A stretch of 64,000 nucleotides of DNA from Hedera helix (taxonomy: Eukaryota; Streptophyta; Magnoliopsida; Apiales; Araliaceae), in assembly GCA_947179155.2 (NCBI GenBank), contig OX359265.1, forward strand, positions 3,147,501 through 3,211,500, read 5' to 3'. Below, piece after piece: positions 33,549-45,539 of this stretch. Below the pieces are notes generated by a model that ran no database searches, was not told where the DNA came from, and worked only from the letters and a program-made list of their open reading frames with translations. The number at the start of each line of letters is the position of its first letter. Within the stretch, counting starts at the first letter, position 1. A program made the position numbers and the translations under genes.

Positions 33549-34315
33549 TCAATGACCTTGCATATCAAGCATCTCATCTAAACGCTTCAATCTCTCTAAT
33601 CCTTCACTAATCAAAAAATGAATCCTCTGCTTGTCGCTGCAATTCCGGTTACTTTCCATCTCTTGTCTGATTATATGTCTCAGTTCAGCTGTAATTCATC
33701 AAAATTAAGAAAATGCCATTAGGTTTGCAGCACCTAAAGTGTATTTACAAGTCGAAATTCTTTTGGCTACCACAAGTAACAGGTTATGTTATTAAATTTC
33801 ATCTCAGCTGCGATAGTCAAATAATTATAAATTTTTGTACATGCTTTCCATATAAGGAAGTGAACAACAAGGAACAATTAACGAGAAGTTTGAGATAAGA
33901 AGGGTAAACAAAGAAAAGAGGGTAAGAACTAAAAGAGTTTTTGCCAAGGGAGTCTAGATAAGATTTTAGTAATTTAAACTACGTTAAATGGAGCAAAGAA
34001 TATACACTATTAGTTATCAGAATCACTTGGTTAACAACTAGATGAGGTCAGGTGAATAAATCTGAGAGAGATGAAAAACTTTTCAACTCAACCCCTGTTT
34101 TTTTTTCATTACTTGTTAAGAAGTATCCATATATATTAAGCTATTAAGCTAATATTCCCACAGAAAACTATTAAGCTAGTGCAAGATTAGTCAAAATCTG
34201 AAGCTTCACCTCTACTGTCACCAGGTGCTCTTTGCGTAATCCTCAGGGCTTGTCTGTACAGCTTCAGCACTCGAGCACGAAGAATGAAATTCCTCAAATC
34301 GAAGGAGATAACCAT
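33549..34315 (-). CDS. LYR-motif protein, two coding exons (81 aa from this start)
   Basis: Exon 34210-34315 encodes MVISFDLRNFILRARVLKLY, then RQALRITQRAPGDSR. It ends in a GAG|GTGAAG donor with one base of a split codon. An ATTACAG acceptor leads to exon 33549-33688, which reads ELRHIIRQEMESNRNCSDKQ, then LISEGLERLKRLDEMLDMQGH and a TGA. Summed length is 246 bases with phase kept. LKLYR is the LYR motif, and the second exon carries the conserved helix with LISEG, so this is a short Complex1_LYR protein of the mitochondrial Fe-S/respiratory assembly family. From memory it resembles Arabidopsis At1g76065. An upstream exon at 38721-38901 could be 5' UTR or add about 70 residues in frame. A degenerate copy of the last exon follows it. 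Confidence 0.8.
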
Positions 34316-34607
34316 AGCTGATTTCGTTTGACAACAGTAAATTTCTACATAAGTCTCTTAAAGCACAAAAGGTGATCTACATAGTTAAAAATACTACCTT
34401 ACACCAAGTTAAGTGCCATCTTGAAAATCCTGTTATCAGTATGGGCCATGGAGTTTAAGACATATAGATACTACATTTAGCTATCATATTTTATTTTATT
34501 TTTGAACTTATTTCCCATTGCAAGTGTAATCGTAATAATAAAAGTTACAGAAACTATTATATCAACATGTACCACTGACACAACCTAAAATCAATGTCAC
34601 GTGACTC

Positions 34608-35305
34608 CATAGTTGTCAGAATCTTACGATACGCGATACATATCTTACGATTCAATACGATATGGAGATAATTCGATACGTATACCAGGGTGAATCTAAA
34701 ATGATATCGTATCTTACGATTCGATTCTTACGATACGATACAATGCACGATATTTTTTAAAAACAACCAACTTGAAAAAGTTTTCATGCAGATACAAAAA
34801 CCTAAAAACAAAAAATTTTAAACCTTTTAACATTTCAATTGAAAAGATTTTCTAGCACAAACATATTCTATATCGTTTCATGAGCTTTTAATCACTTTTT
34901 AGAATATTATATCTAATTAAAAATGTCGTTCAATTTTTTTCACGTCACTTTCTATAAGCAAATATAAATATCCACTTATTAATTTGAATTATTCTCTTTT
35001 GTTTTATAGATTAAAGGTGAATCTAAATTTTCGTTTTCTTCTGTTACTCTATAAAAATTACTGAAATAATATTTAATAAATCAATTTAGAGTATTTTAGC
35101 GACTGTTTTACTTAAAAATTTATTTTTAGTCTATAATAATATTTACTTGACTAGTTTTATATATAGTCAAGCTTGTGTTTTATATGTTTAAATATATATT
35201 ACTACATTTTTTATTTTGTTTCCGTATCTTACGGTACGATTCACGATACAATACACGATACGGGAATTTTTGATACACGATACGATTCACGATTTCACAA
35301 CTATG
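34608..35305. mobile_element. hAT-type MITE rich in CGATACGATAC, TSD CGTGACTC
   Basis: TSD CGTGACTC at 34600-34607 and 35306-35313. Terminal repeats are CATAGTTGTCAGAATC and, on the other strand, CATAGTTGTGAAATCG. Subterminal regions at both ends carry many TTACGATACGATAC-type repeats, which could be transposase-binding sites. Non-coding. It lies in the presumed first intron of the LYR gene. Confidence 0.8.
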
Positions 35306-36381
35306 CGTGACTCGCATTGTTTTAAAAGATGACACTCAATTTGGGGTGGAAGAGTACTAATAAGCCTAATTTAAGACCAATTACGGACAACATATAAAAG
35401 TCGAGCATACAAGTTCAGTATAAATTATTACCAAGCAGAGGTTGGCCGCTTGGTCATATTGCGTGAAGAGGTAATAGTATGCAGTGATTAAAAGTCATAA
35501 ACAACTAAGATGAATCAAGAAGTATACATCAAAGCGTAAACAAAACAAATATAAATAAAGTTTGTACATGGCTACATGCACACACATGCATATGCAAGTA
35601 GACAAACAAAAACAAGAACATATATATATAGCGTAGACACCCAAAAATTTTATGTCATGGCAGGAGGGCAAAAGTGTCATTTCTCCTCCCAAAGCTAAGA
35701 AAAGCGGAGAAAGGATTGCGAACCTCAGAACGAAGTATTAAAAGCAATCATGATGATATACGAGCAACGGATAACGCAAAGAAAAACAATGGACTGACCG
35801 GCATCAACGAGAAGATAGTTTCCTGCATATTTTTCTGCCTTCCCAAATACATAATAGGTCAAGCTTGATGTCATTGCGTAGCTCTTGGAAATGGCTTTCC
35901 GGAATAGTGTAACATGTTTCGTAGCTATTCTCGGATTGAAAGTTATGGATGTTCCAACACGAAGCATGAAAAACCGACGTCGAAACACGAAAACTGAGGT
36001 AGGTGGGGCCCGCCCTAGCCAGCCGCGGGGGGACACGTAGCCAGTCACAGATGGACCTGCGGCCAAACTCAAAGCCTATATAAAGGATTTTTCAACTCAT
36101 TTTGCAAGAGGTTGGCCATTTTTAGATAGAGAAAGCTTTATTATAGAGAGAGAAAATCCGATTCTAGAGAGAGAGCCATTTTAGAGAGAGAAAGTGCTAG
36201 GAATCTATAGGTCTAGTATATTCTTCCAAATCTTTGGTTCAAATAGTGAGATCCATTCAAGATTCCAGCTCAAGGCAGTCTAATTCTCCATCCCCAAGGT
36301 AAAAGATTCAATCTTTGCACGTTTTTGTATAGATGTTGCATGGATCTATTACTTTATGTAAATTTTATGGTGCTAAATGCT

Positions 36382-36598
36382 AAAAGATTCAAGCTTTTTA
36401 TATTCTATGTATAGATCTATTATAGATCTAGTATTTTCAATCTATTATGGTATAAAAGATTCGATTTTTATCTAATTTAAGCCTAAATCTATTATAGATC
36501 TCGTATTTTCGATCAATTATAGTATGAAAGATTCGACTTTTACATAATTTAAGTATATATCTAATGTATTTTCGATATATCTAATAAATCATCGGATT
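36382..36598. repeat. Three tandem 72-base units in the LTR
   Basis: Units begin at 36382, 36454 and 36526 with (A/G)AAAGATTCRA and contain CTATTATAGATCT and GTATTTTC. Period is exactly 72 for the first two. Confidence 0.8.
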
Positions 36599-36974
36599 AG
36601 GGATGGCTAAAGAGGATTTCCCACGAATGAAATTTCCTCTTAATCACCCAAGGATATCATTTTGACACTTTTATCGATGTTTTGTATATCCGACTCTCCT
36701 TTTACCGATTGTTTTACTTGGGAGTTGATTTATTTTGTTTTATAGGTCACCCATAAACCTTAGATTCATATCTAGTGGTGCGGGATATATTATCTATTAG
36801 ATCCCGATTACGTCATCATAGGATCTATGGGATTCTAGATCTAAGGATCTCATTTCCTAGATTCTAGATCCCTTTGCTAGATCTTACCGATACGTAATAG
36901 TCCCTCGAAATGACGGATTCGTGGTGCGATCTCTGGATTGGGTCCTCGAGATCCCTTTTTCTAGACTTTACTTT

Positions 36975-36978
<4 letters not shown>

Positions 36979-37034
<56 letters not shown>
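36979..37034. repeat. (TA)n microsatellite
   Basis: About 56 bases of TA inside the LTR fragment, producing spurious IYIYIY frames on both strands. Confidence 0.95.
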
Positions 37035-37036
<2 letters not shown>

Positions 37037-37050
37037 ATGCGTTGACAGTT

Positions 37051-37268
37051 GACAGTTGTGAGCCTAAGAATGGAGTCAAGGCCTTAAATATCTTATTTAA
37101 CGGATCTTGACATAATTCCCATCATGGACATATTTTACGATTGCAATGTTTGCGATTCAGACAATTGTGAGCCTATGAATGGAGTCAAGGCCTTAAATAT
37201 CTTATTTAACGGATCTTGATGTAATTCCCACGATGGACATATTTTACAATTGTAATGTTTGCGATTCA
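37051..37268. repeat. Two tandem 109-base units
   Basis: Units from 37051 and 37160 share TTGTGAGCCTAWGAATGGAG and TCAAGGCCTTAAATATCTTA with few differences, indicating a recent duplication. Confidence 0.85.
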
Positions 37269-37345
37269 AACATTTGTATATGTAAATTTGGGCCTTAAAA
37301 CGATATCGACCAAGAGAATTGGTTTTAAGGCCCCATGTTGTGTAT

Positions 37346-38363
37346 GGTATCATGATGTGTGTAGCTCCTAATACAAATGCAAACATTGGTAATGTGCCAA
37401 ATGTCATACCCTCACATATGTTCTTTCGTAACCAAAGCAAATATTACTACTAGGTGTCATTATACCACTAAATCATTCTTTCTAAATGTTCTTTTGTTTG
37501 TGCTTTTTGGCCTCTTTAGGTTAGACTGTTCGCCATATTTAAGAAGTTAAAAAGGACCTACATTAGAAAATTTTAAAAAGCACTCAGCAGAAGTGCTACC
37601 CTAAATGATGCTGGAACCGAATTTCATCATTTCCACAATAAGATTCCAATTTCACAAGGTGAGGCAATATTGTTCCTTAACTAAATAAATGTCAATAGCT
37701 ATGTACATTTACAGATCAACTAATTAAGCATCTTCCAACGAGAAGCTATTGCTACAAGCACACTAATGGATTTTGATTTTATGTAAAATCTTGACAAAGA
37801 AATTTGATGAATGACAGTTCATCTATCACTGCATCCGACAAATACAAATGGTTATGGTCCCAATTTGGTACATCTAGTGCAGTACACAACAATAGACAGA
37901 TTAAAATGCAAACCTAAGCTAATATTTGGCATTGCATAAAGTGGTTGCACTAGTAAATCATAATCAAACTTGTGTTAGTGCACCTAAACAGCCGCGACAC
38001 AAATATGGAGGGGAAAATCACACAAATTATGGTCCTGTTGATGTGCTATAATATGGGCCCTATCGTCCTACCTTAAAGCACTCTCCCCAACTTGCAGAAG
38101 TTGATAAACTTTGCAAAAAATTGGTTGAGCTACAATAATAAAACTCACTAATTATACTTGAACTTCATTGTATCACAAGTCATATAAGAACACAACAATC
38201 TGAAATGTATATCTATAATATTAAATTAATCGGAATCAATTAACTTAACTGTCAATCAATTTTACTCGTACTTCATACTCTAAAAAGATAAAAACGTACC
38301 AACACAATAACTTTGCCTATACAAGCCATGTTTACAGCAACGAAAAGTCCCAACTTTTTGTGG

Positions 38364-38397
<34 letters not shown>

Positions 38398-38720
38398 TTT
38401 TCCATCACCAGATGCACATAATGCCCCCGCCAACTACACACAGGGTAATAGTTTACTATACCCGAGTGATCACAATTCACACTGAGAATGCTAGAGTAAT
38501 ATAAGGAAAACTAAACTTCTAATTTATGTAATTATGAGAACTCCAATAGATTCTTATGTAAAAATAATTTGTTGGTTACAGAAATTGCTAAGGACTTCAA
38601 TAAACTCAATCCTTTGCTTAAACAATACTAATGAAATTCCTATATTATCACTATGATTTGAGCTTAAGCCTTGTGTTTGATCAAATTGAGGTACAAAGCT
38701 TAAGATTATAAATTACTCAC
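37346..38720 (-). other. Presumed intron of the second LYR gene
   Basis: No coding frame or TE recognised apart from a short (TA)n at 38366-38394. It lies between the LTR fragment and the candidate upstream exon. Confidence 0.4.
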
Positions 38721-38901
38721 CACCTGGATTCAAAGCAGCAAGCTTCGCACAGCTAATCCTTCTTCCTTCTCCCTCTTCTTTGGGCGAAATCAGACATCCG
38801 ACAGTAGCGGATCGGCTAGAACGCAGGTAGTTTAGGTTGTGACCCGATCCAGCTAAAGGTCCCATTTCCGTGTAGGCCTTGCCCAATAATAATTTAACCA
38901 T
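38721..38901 (-). other. Candidate first exon of the second LYR gene
   Basis: A minus-strand open frame starting MVKLLLGKAYTEMGPLAG and ending LAALNPG is cut by a strong donor, GTG|GTGAGT, at 38721/38720. If spliced to the TATGTAG acceptor at about 34346, the frame stays open through EIYCCQTKSA into MVISFDL, giving a protein of about 151 residues instead of 81. It may equally be a 5' UTR exon with an upstream ORF. A TGGGCA motif near the start fits a mitochondrial-gene promoter region. The intron would be about 4.4 kb, filled by a hAT MITE and an LTR fragment. Confidence 0.4.
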
Positions 38902-38904
38902 TTA

Positions 38905-39250
38905 GGGCATGTTAAAGCATAACTTATTTTTAAAGGACTTATAAGTTAAATTTAAAATAATTTGTAAGTTATTTTAAATGATAATTTATAAATAAAAATA
39001 TTTGATATTATATTAATTTATAAATTAAAAATTAAGTTAAAATAAAATGTGAAGGTGTTTGCTTAAAATAAAGTATAAGTAAAAATAAGATGTACAAATT
39101 ATTAAAATAAGTACAACAAAGTCTTTATATTTGGTCAAATTTTAAAATAATTTATAAGTCATTTTTTAAGAACTAACAAAATATTACTTTTTAAAAACTA
39201 CTTATAAGTCCATTTATAAATTAAAAAATAAGTTACAGCCAAACACTTGA
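38905..39250. repeat. Probable MITE
   Basis: Left end GGGCATGTTAAAGCATAACT and right end (minus strand) AAGTGTTTGGCTGTAACTTA are imperfect inverted repeats; the interior is AT-rich with ACTTATAAGT motifs on both sides. Ends are approximate and no TSD was fixed. Confidence 0.45.
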
Positions 39251-39957
39251 ATAGTATTACTTTCGCTCACTTTTATTTATCCTAACTTAAAAGTACAAGT
39301 CTATTAAAAAAAATTATAACTCCAAATTATTCATCTTAACTACTATATTATTATTATATTTTGGTTTTTATTTAATCTTATAACTTTTTTTTAAAATAAT
39401 AAAATAGAGTTGAGAGAGGGAGAAAATAAGTGTAGTTGTATTTCTAATGTCAAAGTTAATAGTGTTATTTTTTTTAATATATGTCATATTATTTTTAATA
39501 AATTTTTTTGAAATAATAAAGTTAAAAACAATATTAAAAGAAAAAATAAATAATTTTAAAAAAAAAATTATAAATTAATTTGACTAACTTATAAATTGTG
39601 ATAACAAGACCTTAGTCCAGTGTAAATAATTATCGTTTAAAAATTGGTATACCATACATAATTTTGGAGAAACATTGCCACACATTTTGAAGTGTTGCGA
39701 ATTGCGTGGCAATTAGTAATAAGTTGTATTTAACAAAGAGAGACCCCCTATAGTAGGGTTAATATATATTTTAATCACTGAATTAAGAGTTAATTTTTAT
39801 TATTATTTTTTATTATAAACACATTAATATATTTATAAAAAAATATAAAATAGTTATTTATTAAAATTCTGTTAAAAAATAAAAAAGTGACAAAAATTAT
39901 TGACTAAATTGATTTGTCTAGGTGGCATGTGGGGGCCAACATTCTCATTCCTCTACC

Positions 39958-40420
39958 TAGGGGTGTTCATCAGTTTTTAACCGAACCGGAACCGAAAAAA
40001 TCGAACCGAAAATACCGTTAAACTAAGAACCGATACCGGTACCGAATTATCGGTTCAGTACAGGTTCGGTACAAAATCGGTTCGGTTTTTCGGTAAAACC
40101 GCATATATTATATATAATTAAAATTTATAAATAATAATTAAAAATTACCTATTTTTAAATAATAATAATAATTTATAAATAATAATTATTATTTAATTCA
40201 TTTTTATAATAATTATTATTTATAAATAATAATAATTATTTATTTCGATTTTTTCGGTATACCGAAATATACCGAATTTACAAAAACTCAAAACCGTTAC
40301 CGGTACCGATTATTACAAAAAAACCGAAAAAACCGAACTAAAAAAAACCGATACCGTCGATACCGATTTGGACCGATTCAGTAAAAAACCAAAAAAACCG
40401 AATCCTTTGGACAGCCCCTA
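39958..40420. mobile_element. hAT-type MITE rich in ACCGAAC/GGTTCGG, TSD CCTCTACC
   Basis: TSD CCTCTACC at 39950-39957 and 40421-40428. Terminal repeats are TAGGGGTGTTCATC and, on the other strand, TAGGGGCTGTCC. The subterminal parts are filled with CGGTACCGATACCGG-type motifs on both sides. Nested in the MULE. Confidence 0.85.
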
Positions 40421-40690
40421 CCTCTACCTCCCAATTTTTTTCTCTTTCTTCCAAATCATCAAGATCCATCATTCTCTCTTCTTCCTCTTTCTTCCTCCTT
40501 TGGCAGCTTTGCGCTAATTTTCTCAAGAGAATTAAAAAATTAGGAGAGTGTTTAGATCTGGTGAAGAAAATTGGAGAATGAAGGCACTCAACAATGGAGG
40601 AGATCCATTCAACAATTTTTAGATCTCAGTTTTTTTATTAATTTCAGTTGCTTTCTTCTACTTGGGGAAACATTGGTCCGATGATGGAAA

Positions 40691-40942
40691 TTAGCAGCTT
40701 GTTTTCTTCAATTCACGCCAATCCACTTTCCCTTCAGCCATTATCTCTCCTAATCTCAACAAAACCTTCGATCTCTCGTCGCTCATCAATGATACCGCCG
40801 ACAAACAATTAGTTTTCCCAGTCCCAGATGCACGAACAGTTTCTTTGGCTTCTCTGCCGCCGCTTCCGCCGCCGGCGGTGCCCTGAAAAGGATACGGGCT
40901 TGAATTGCTTAGTCCCGTCCCCCAAAGGCTAGTGGACCCCAA
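40691..40942 (-). other. 83-codon open frame, possible captured gene fragment
   Basis: A minus-strand frame with a Gly/Ser-rich N-terminal part (TAGGGSGGREAKETVRASG) and a helical C-terminal part (SDERSKVLLRLGEIMAEGKVD). I do not recognise a family. It lies in the GC-rich core of the MULE, which fits a captured exon. Whether it is expressed cannot be judged. Confidence 0.3.
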
Positions 40943-41610
40943 TTCCCTGGCCTAGAAGCCGAGATGAGGTACTTTTAGTGTATTTTCTTGTACACTTAAA
41001 TTAACTTGAACAATTTGAAAAACAAATTATGATGTTATGTTTGTTAATCTCCTAAGCAATCATTGTAAGTTTGAGTATTTAGTTAAAAGGGTTTGTAGGT
41101 GATAAAAATGCTGCTTGTCTTCCCTGGTTTGGTATCTCCGCTGTAATTTTAGATACATTTTAATGTTGTGATGAATTTGAGATGAAAAAGATGCTCCATA
41201 TGTACGAACCAACCATCAAGAGTTCCAGAATTTTGGGTTTACAAGATGTGATTTCTTTGCTTGTAGTATTTGGGTTTTTGATTTTGTTGCTGGGTTTTGG
41301 TGGTGGAGGAGAAATAAGTTGCAGAAGGGGGAGAGAGAGAGAGAGAGTTGGTCAATTGGGGCTGGAGCTGACGGAGACGAGAGAAAATTGAAGATGTGTT
41401 GAGGGAAGAGAGAGTCCCTGCCACATAATCAATATCTATTAAGCGTTAGGTTAGTCGGCACTTTTGTTTAATTTTTTTTAGACGAAATGTTAAGTAATAA
41501 ATATTTTATAAAAAAAATTAATATAATAATATTTTTTATAATAAAAAAAGAGTTAAATAATTATAATAAAAATTAATTTTAATATAATAATCAAAACATC
41601 AATTAACCCC

Positions 41611-42261
41611 GCTATAATATGCCCTAACCCGTGAGTTACCACATTATATCACACATAAGCCGCAATTACAGTCTGTACAAATTAATAGGGGATGAATCAT
41701 TTCCCAAAAAAATATTGGTATAAAGGATTAAAGGGTACTTGGTTTTTCTTTTTCCTTTTGTTGGACATACAATAATCACCATTATTTAGTACTTGTGTTT
41801 TTCCTTTTCTTTGGTAAGTATTCTTTATTAATACTTAATCGCATGTATATTTTTTTGCTGCTTAAGATAATAAAATCTATACTATATATGCAATTTTGTG
41901 TATTCTAATTTGGTGGAGAAAGGTGATGTCAAATTTGAGAAGTGTTTTTTTTATTGATACTTGTATAAAATGATATATTATTATAAATTTATTATTATAA
42001 TTTTATTATAATAATATTATTATTAAATTAATAATTTATTATTTTTAAAGAAATTATTCTTAATATTTGTTTTACAGCAGACAAGGAGAGAACTCCGTTT
42101 GAGCATCCATAATGGAGTTGGCGAGTTGTCAATGACATCGCTCTCGTAATTTTTAAAGTGTCCTTAGAATAGAAAGTACAGCCGCATCTTTAATATTGAA
42201 TAAGTTCAAAAAGTGATTTTAAGCATAAAATAGGACCATAAAGAAACATCATTTTTCTATA
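41611..42261. other. Intergenic spacer
   Basis: No gene or repeat family recognised. Confidence 0.4.
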
Positions 42262-42618
42262 TGAGTATGGTTATTTACAAAAAATATATTTGAATTTAAA
42301 TTTTTTATATTAATTTAATATTATTTTGGACTATTTTATCTTATAATGAGATATTAGTCTTTTAATATTGGACTATTAGTCTCATAAAGTTATTTAATAG
42401 TTTAAAATGAGATGAACTATTAATTCTAAATTTATTATGGGATTATATAATCTCTCATAAATATCCTTAAAAATGATAAATAAAAAAAATAGTCCATATA
42501 ATCATTTAAAAGACTATTAATTTTTTATTATGGGATAAAATAGTTTGAAGTAATGTTAAATTAATAGAAATAGTCTAATCCCAAACATATTTTTTACATA
42601 CAAACATAGCCTAGAGGT
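42262..42618. mobile_element. MITE with long imperfect inverted repeats
   Basis: Left TATGGTTATTTACAAAAAAT and right (minus strand) CTATGTTTGTATGTAAAAAA, with about 80 bases of further inverted similarity inward (TATTAATTTAA, GACTATTTTATC). Interior non-coding. Confidence 0.6.
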
Positions 42619-43821
42619 AGAAAAATCATTAACATGGGTAATAAAAATTCACAATAACAAGTTGTCACGTATTATTTTTAAAATTCTATTAATAAAGGGT
42701 AATATAATAATTTTGTTTACTAATTTTTCTAGAATTATACTAATTAAATTCAGTAAAAGACAGAATTCCCAAAAAACTTAACCAACTAAGAATATATAAC
42801 TTGGAAGGTCAATTAAGATTCTATTTTTTTAACGTTTTGAAGGAGAAGACTCTTATGCTATAAATGGGGAATGCTCTAGCACAATTAATATATGTTATTT
42901 ACTATAATAATAATTCTCTTTTTTCATATCAGTATTCTGACTTAAATATCAGAGAGTTCACCCAGAGCCCCCAATTCCGGTGGACTTTTTGCAAGTTTTT
43001 CGACAAAGTCAAGACGGTTAAGCAATAGTTAAAGTCAAAGTTCATGGGTTGACTAAAATCATAATTTGGAGTTATTGATTGATGCATCGGATTGACGCCG
43101 TATGTAAGAAACGAATAAAAAGTCATGTCTTTCTCACAAGTCAGGAAAATGAATATGATGAATACTCGTGCTTTAGTACGAAATCGAAATCTTTCACATC
43201 CACTACTTCCTAACATTCTAAAACAAAAGGTAAACTCTACTCATGTTCCACAACCCTCTCATCATCACCATCCATCTCCTCATACACATTAAGAATATAT
43301 CCATACGTATAGTGGATTCTATATTGAGCGCTTCAATCGTTCAATTCAGGTGGACCTTCGATTACAAATTAATTAAAGTCATGATGTTCTAAATCTACGT
43401 AGGCGAAATAGTCAAAACAACGCCTAAAGGTAGATAAAAACGTAATTAATCAATTAAGGAAGAATATAAATAATCTCCGGGAGCAACTGCAGAATCTGGA
43501 GAGAGGTCCTAAGTATTCCCAAAGGTTAGAGTATCATCAAAGTAATATGACTGACACCTTAAAATCAGTTAACAGATCTAATCCTATGAGGAGGTAACAA
43601 AGGCGAGTCCAAAACTGTTAAGGAATCCTACCATCCCAAGGAGTTCAAAAAGCAGAGACTGGACATATGATATACAAAGTAAAACATCCACCATTCACAT
43701 AGGATATTATGGATGAACCACTCTCTGAAAACTTTAAGATGCCCTAAATGGATAAGCACGATGGAATATGTGATACCATAAGTCATATATTCACCTTTGA
43801 TGCGCTCTGTGATGACATAAC

Positions 43822-45363
43822 TGTTAGGGTTTCGACACAATGAAAACAGCGGAATTTTAAATTTTTTTACGAAACCCTAAGACAGGATCCAAGCGAAAAC
43901 AGATTAATTCAGAGGTTTAGATTATTTTACCGATTATCCGAGATGGACAGGAGACGATGAAATTCTAGAACGGCTTCGAATCTTCAACGCAATCCAGCGA
44001 CTGCGTCTCTATGGTATCCACACAAACGCTCCGCTAATCGTCCCACGATCTGTAGCAAAAGGAACTGCGGTACTAGCCACCAAGATCAGGATTTCTCAAT
44101 TATTTTTCTCTCTAGCCTCTTTCTGAAAGCGACTAGGGTTTTTGGTTTTTGTTCCTTAAGTGATTAAGACTACTGATATATCATATATATATATTAGTTA
44201 ATAGGAATTAACCAAAACTTAATTTAATTAGAAAAATAAGATCCGAATTTATATATATTAAATCTTAATTAAGTCTAACTTAATTAATATACATATATAT
44301 AAATTATCCTATTAATTTAAATTCATAATTTTAAATACTATCAATCATATTGACATATTTAAATACTTACAATTTAAATTAATTCATTTTTAAATACGTT
44401 CTAAGTGTGTGACTCTATATGTTATTATTATGTTGGCAATAATTTTAAAATCATATTATAAAATTATAAACAGTGAGCGACATCTAGTAATGCATCACTG
44501 TTACCCAAATAATAATAAGATCGGTGATTCGATGCAACCTTTTTGTGACCAATATTTCAATGCAATTTAATCCTTTTAACCTTGACATCCTAGATTAAAC
44601 TCGAGGCATGGAAAGTGTCACACTCTTCATAATTTAATCTGAGTTTTCTTGATCAATGAGTAGACTATATGAAACAAATCACTATTTGAGCATGGTCATG
44701 CATTTCATAGTCCTACTCAATCAGAGGCCTATGAATATCACCCATAATATATAGGAGGGTTAAATTCCATCTAGATCACTCATATTCCTCACACAATTCA
44801 TGATGTACCCAATAATCACCTTTATTGTCCACCCTATTAAAGGTGACATTTGATGATATCAAAGTACACAAATTCTCGCGTAATAATATAGTGACTTCAG
44901 GTCGGAGGATCATTACATTATTGTCACTATGAAGATTTCTTATGACACTTTGCATAATACTCAATGTAGAATTCTCATGGTGGGTCAGTCCTGTACATTG
45001 TTCTCTAACATGTACCTATGCATTGACTCAAATATCTTATATATTTATGACCAATAAGATTTGGCCATCAGTCAATCCACATACTAATCTCAATACATCA
45101 TTGTTGTCCTATTAACAATGATACTCGATTAGGGATATTTAAGAGCAATGATACTAATTGTAATTATATAATCTCATGTTCAAGTCACATACTTGAAGCT
45201 ATATAATTCGTATCACTATTCTAAGGACTTTTATTATGCTAACATTTATATAACGCAGTAAATGAAATCATAATAAAATAATCTATTTATTCAATCAAAT
45301 ATAATATCAAAAATGTTAAGCAATTACATCAAATAATTAGCCTATAGGGCATCAACTCTAACA
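43822..45363 (-). mobile_element. Solo LTR of a copia-type element, TSD ATAAC
   Basis: Perfect 5-bp TSD ATAAC at 43817-43821 and 45364-45368. On the minus strand it begins TGTTAGAGTTGATGCCCTAT and ends CGAAACCCTAACA, giving TGTTAG/CTAACA ends. Removing it restores continuous sequence of the surrounding gypsy element. The 1542 bases are non-coding. The opening sequence is typical of plant copia LTRs of the SIRE/Angela type, from memory. Confidence 0.9.
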
Positions 45364-45539
45364 ATAACGTCTTATATGCTATAAAGTGTAAAACTTTTTC
45401 ATGAACCCTATAGGGTCCAGCCTAAACTTAGTACAAATAACCTGTTCCAACCTCAATCAATTCTTTTTCTTAATTGAGCGAGTTGTTTCTATATTAAATT
45501 TATTGGAGGAAAGACTCATGCTAAGAGTTCAGCATCACT

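Larger units (their letters stand above)
35632..37345 (+). mobile_element. Gypsy LTR fragment related to the 7762-10083 LTR
   Basis: Starts CGTAGACACCCAAAAATTTT (TG changed to CG). It has the GCAGGAGGGCAAAAGTGTCAT block near the start, a GC-rich stretch with GCCAGCCGCGG and CAGATGG..CTGCGG, CCTATATAAAGG at 36076-36087 as TATA box, and GAGAGAGAAAAT downstream. A block at 37287-37341 (GGCCTTAAAACGA to TTTTAAGGCCCC) also occurs in the first LTR, so the two are members of one family. The 3' end is not found; no internal region follows. Two tandem duplications and a (TA)n tract lie within. Confidence 0.75.
39756..41610. mobile_element. Mutator-like element (Pack-MULE candidate), 1855 bp
   Basis: The first and last roughly 190 bases are imperfect inverted repeats (GGGTTAAT at both ends, then ATTTTTATTAT-rich sequence, ending inward with GTGGCA). 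Flanking 9-mers CCTATAGTA (39747-39755) and GCTATAATA (41611-41619) agree at 7 of 9 positions, as expected of an old MULE TSD. The interior is far richer in GC and pyrimidine than the ends, and contains an 83-codon minus-strand frame, suggesting captured gene sequence. A hAT-type MITE is nested at 39958-40420. No transposase. Confidence 0.65.
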
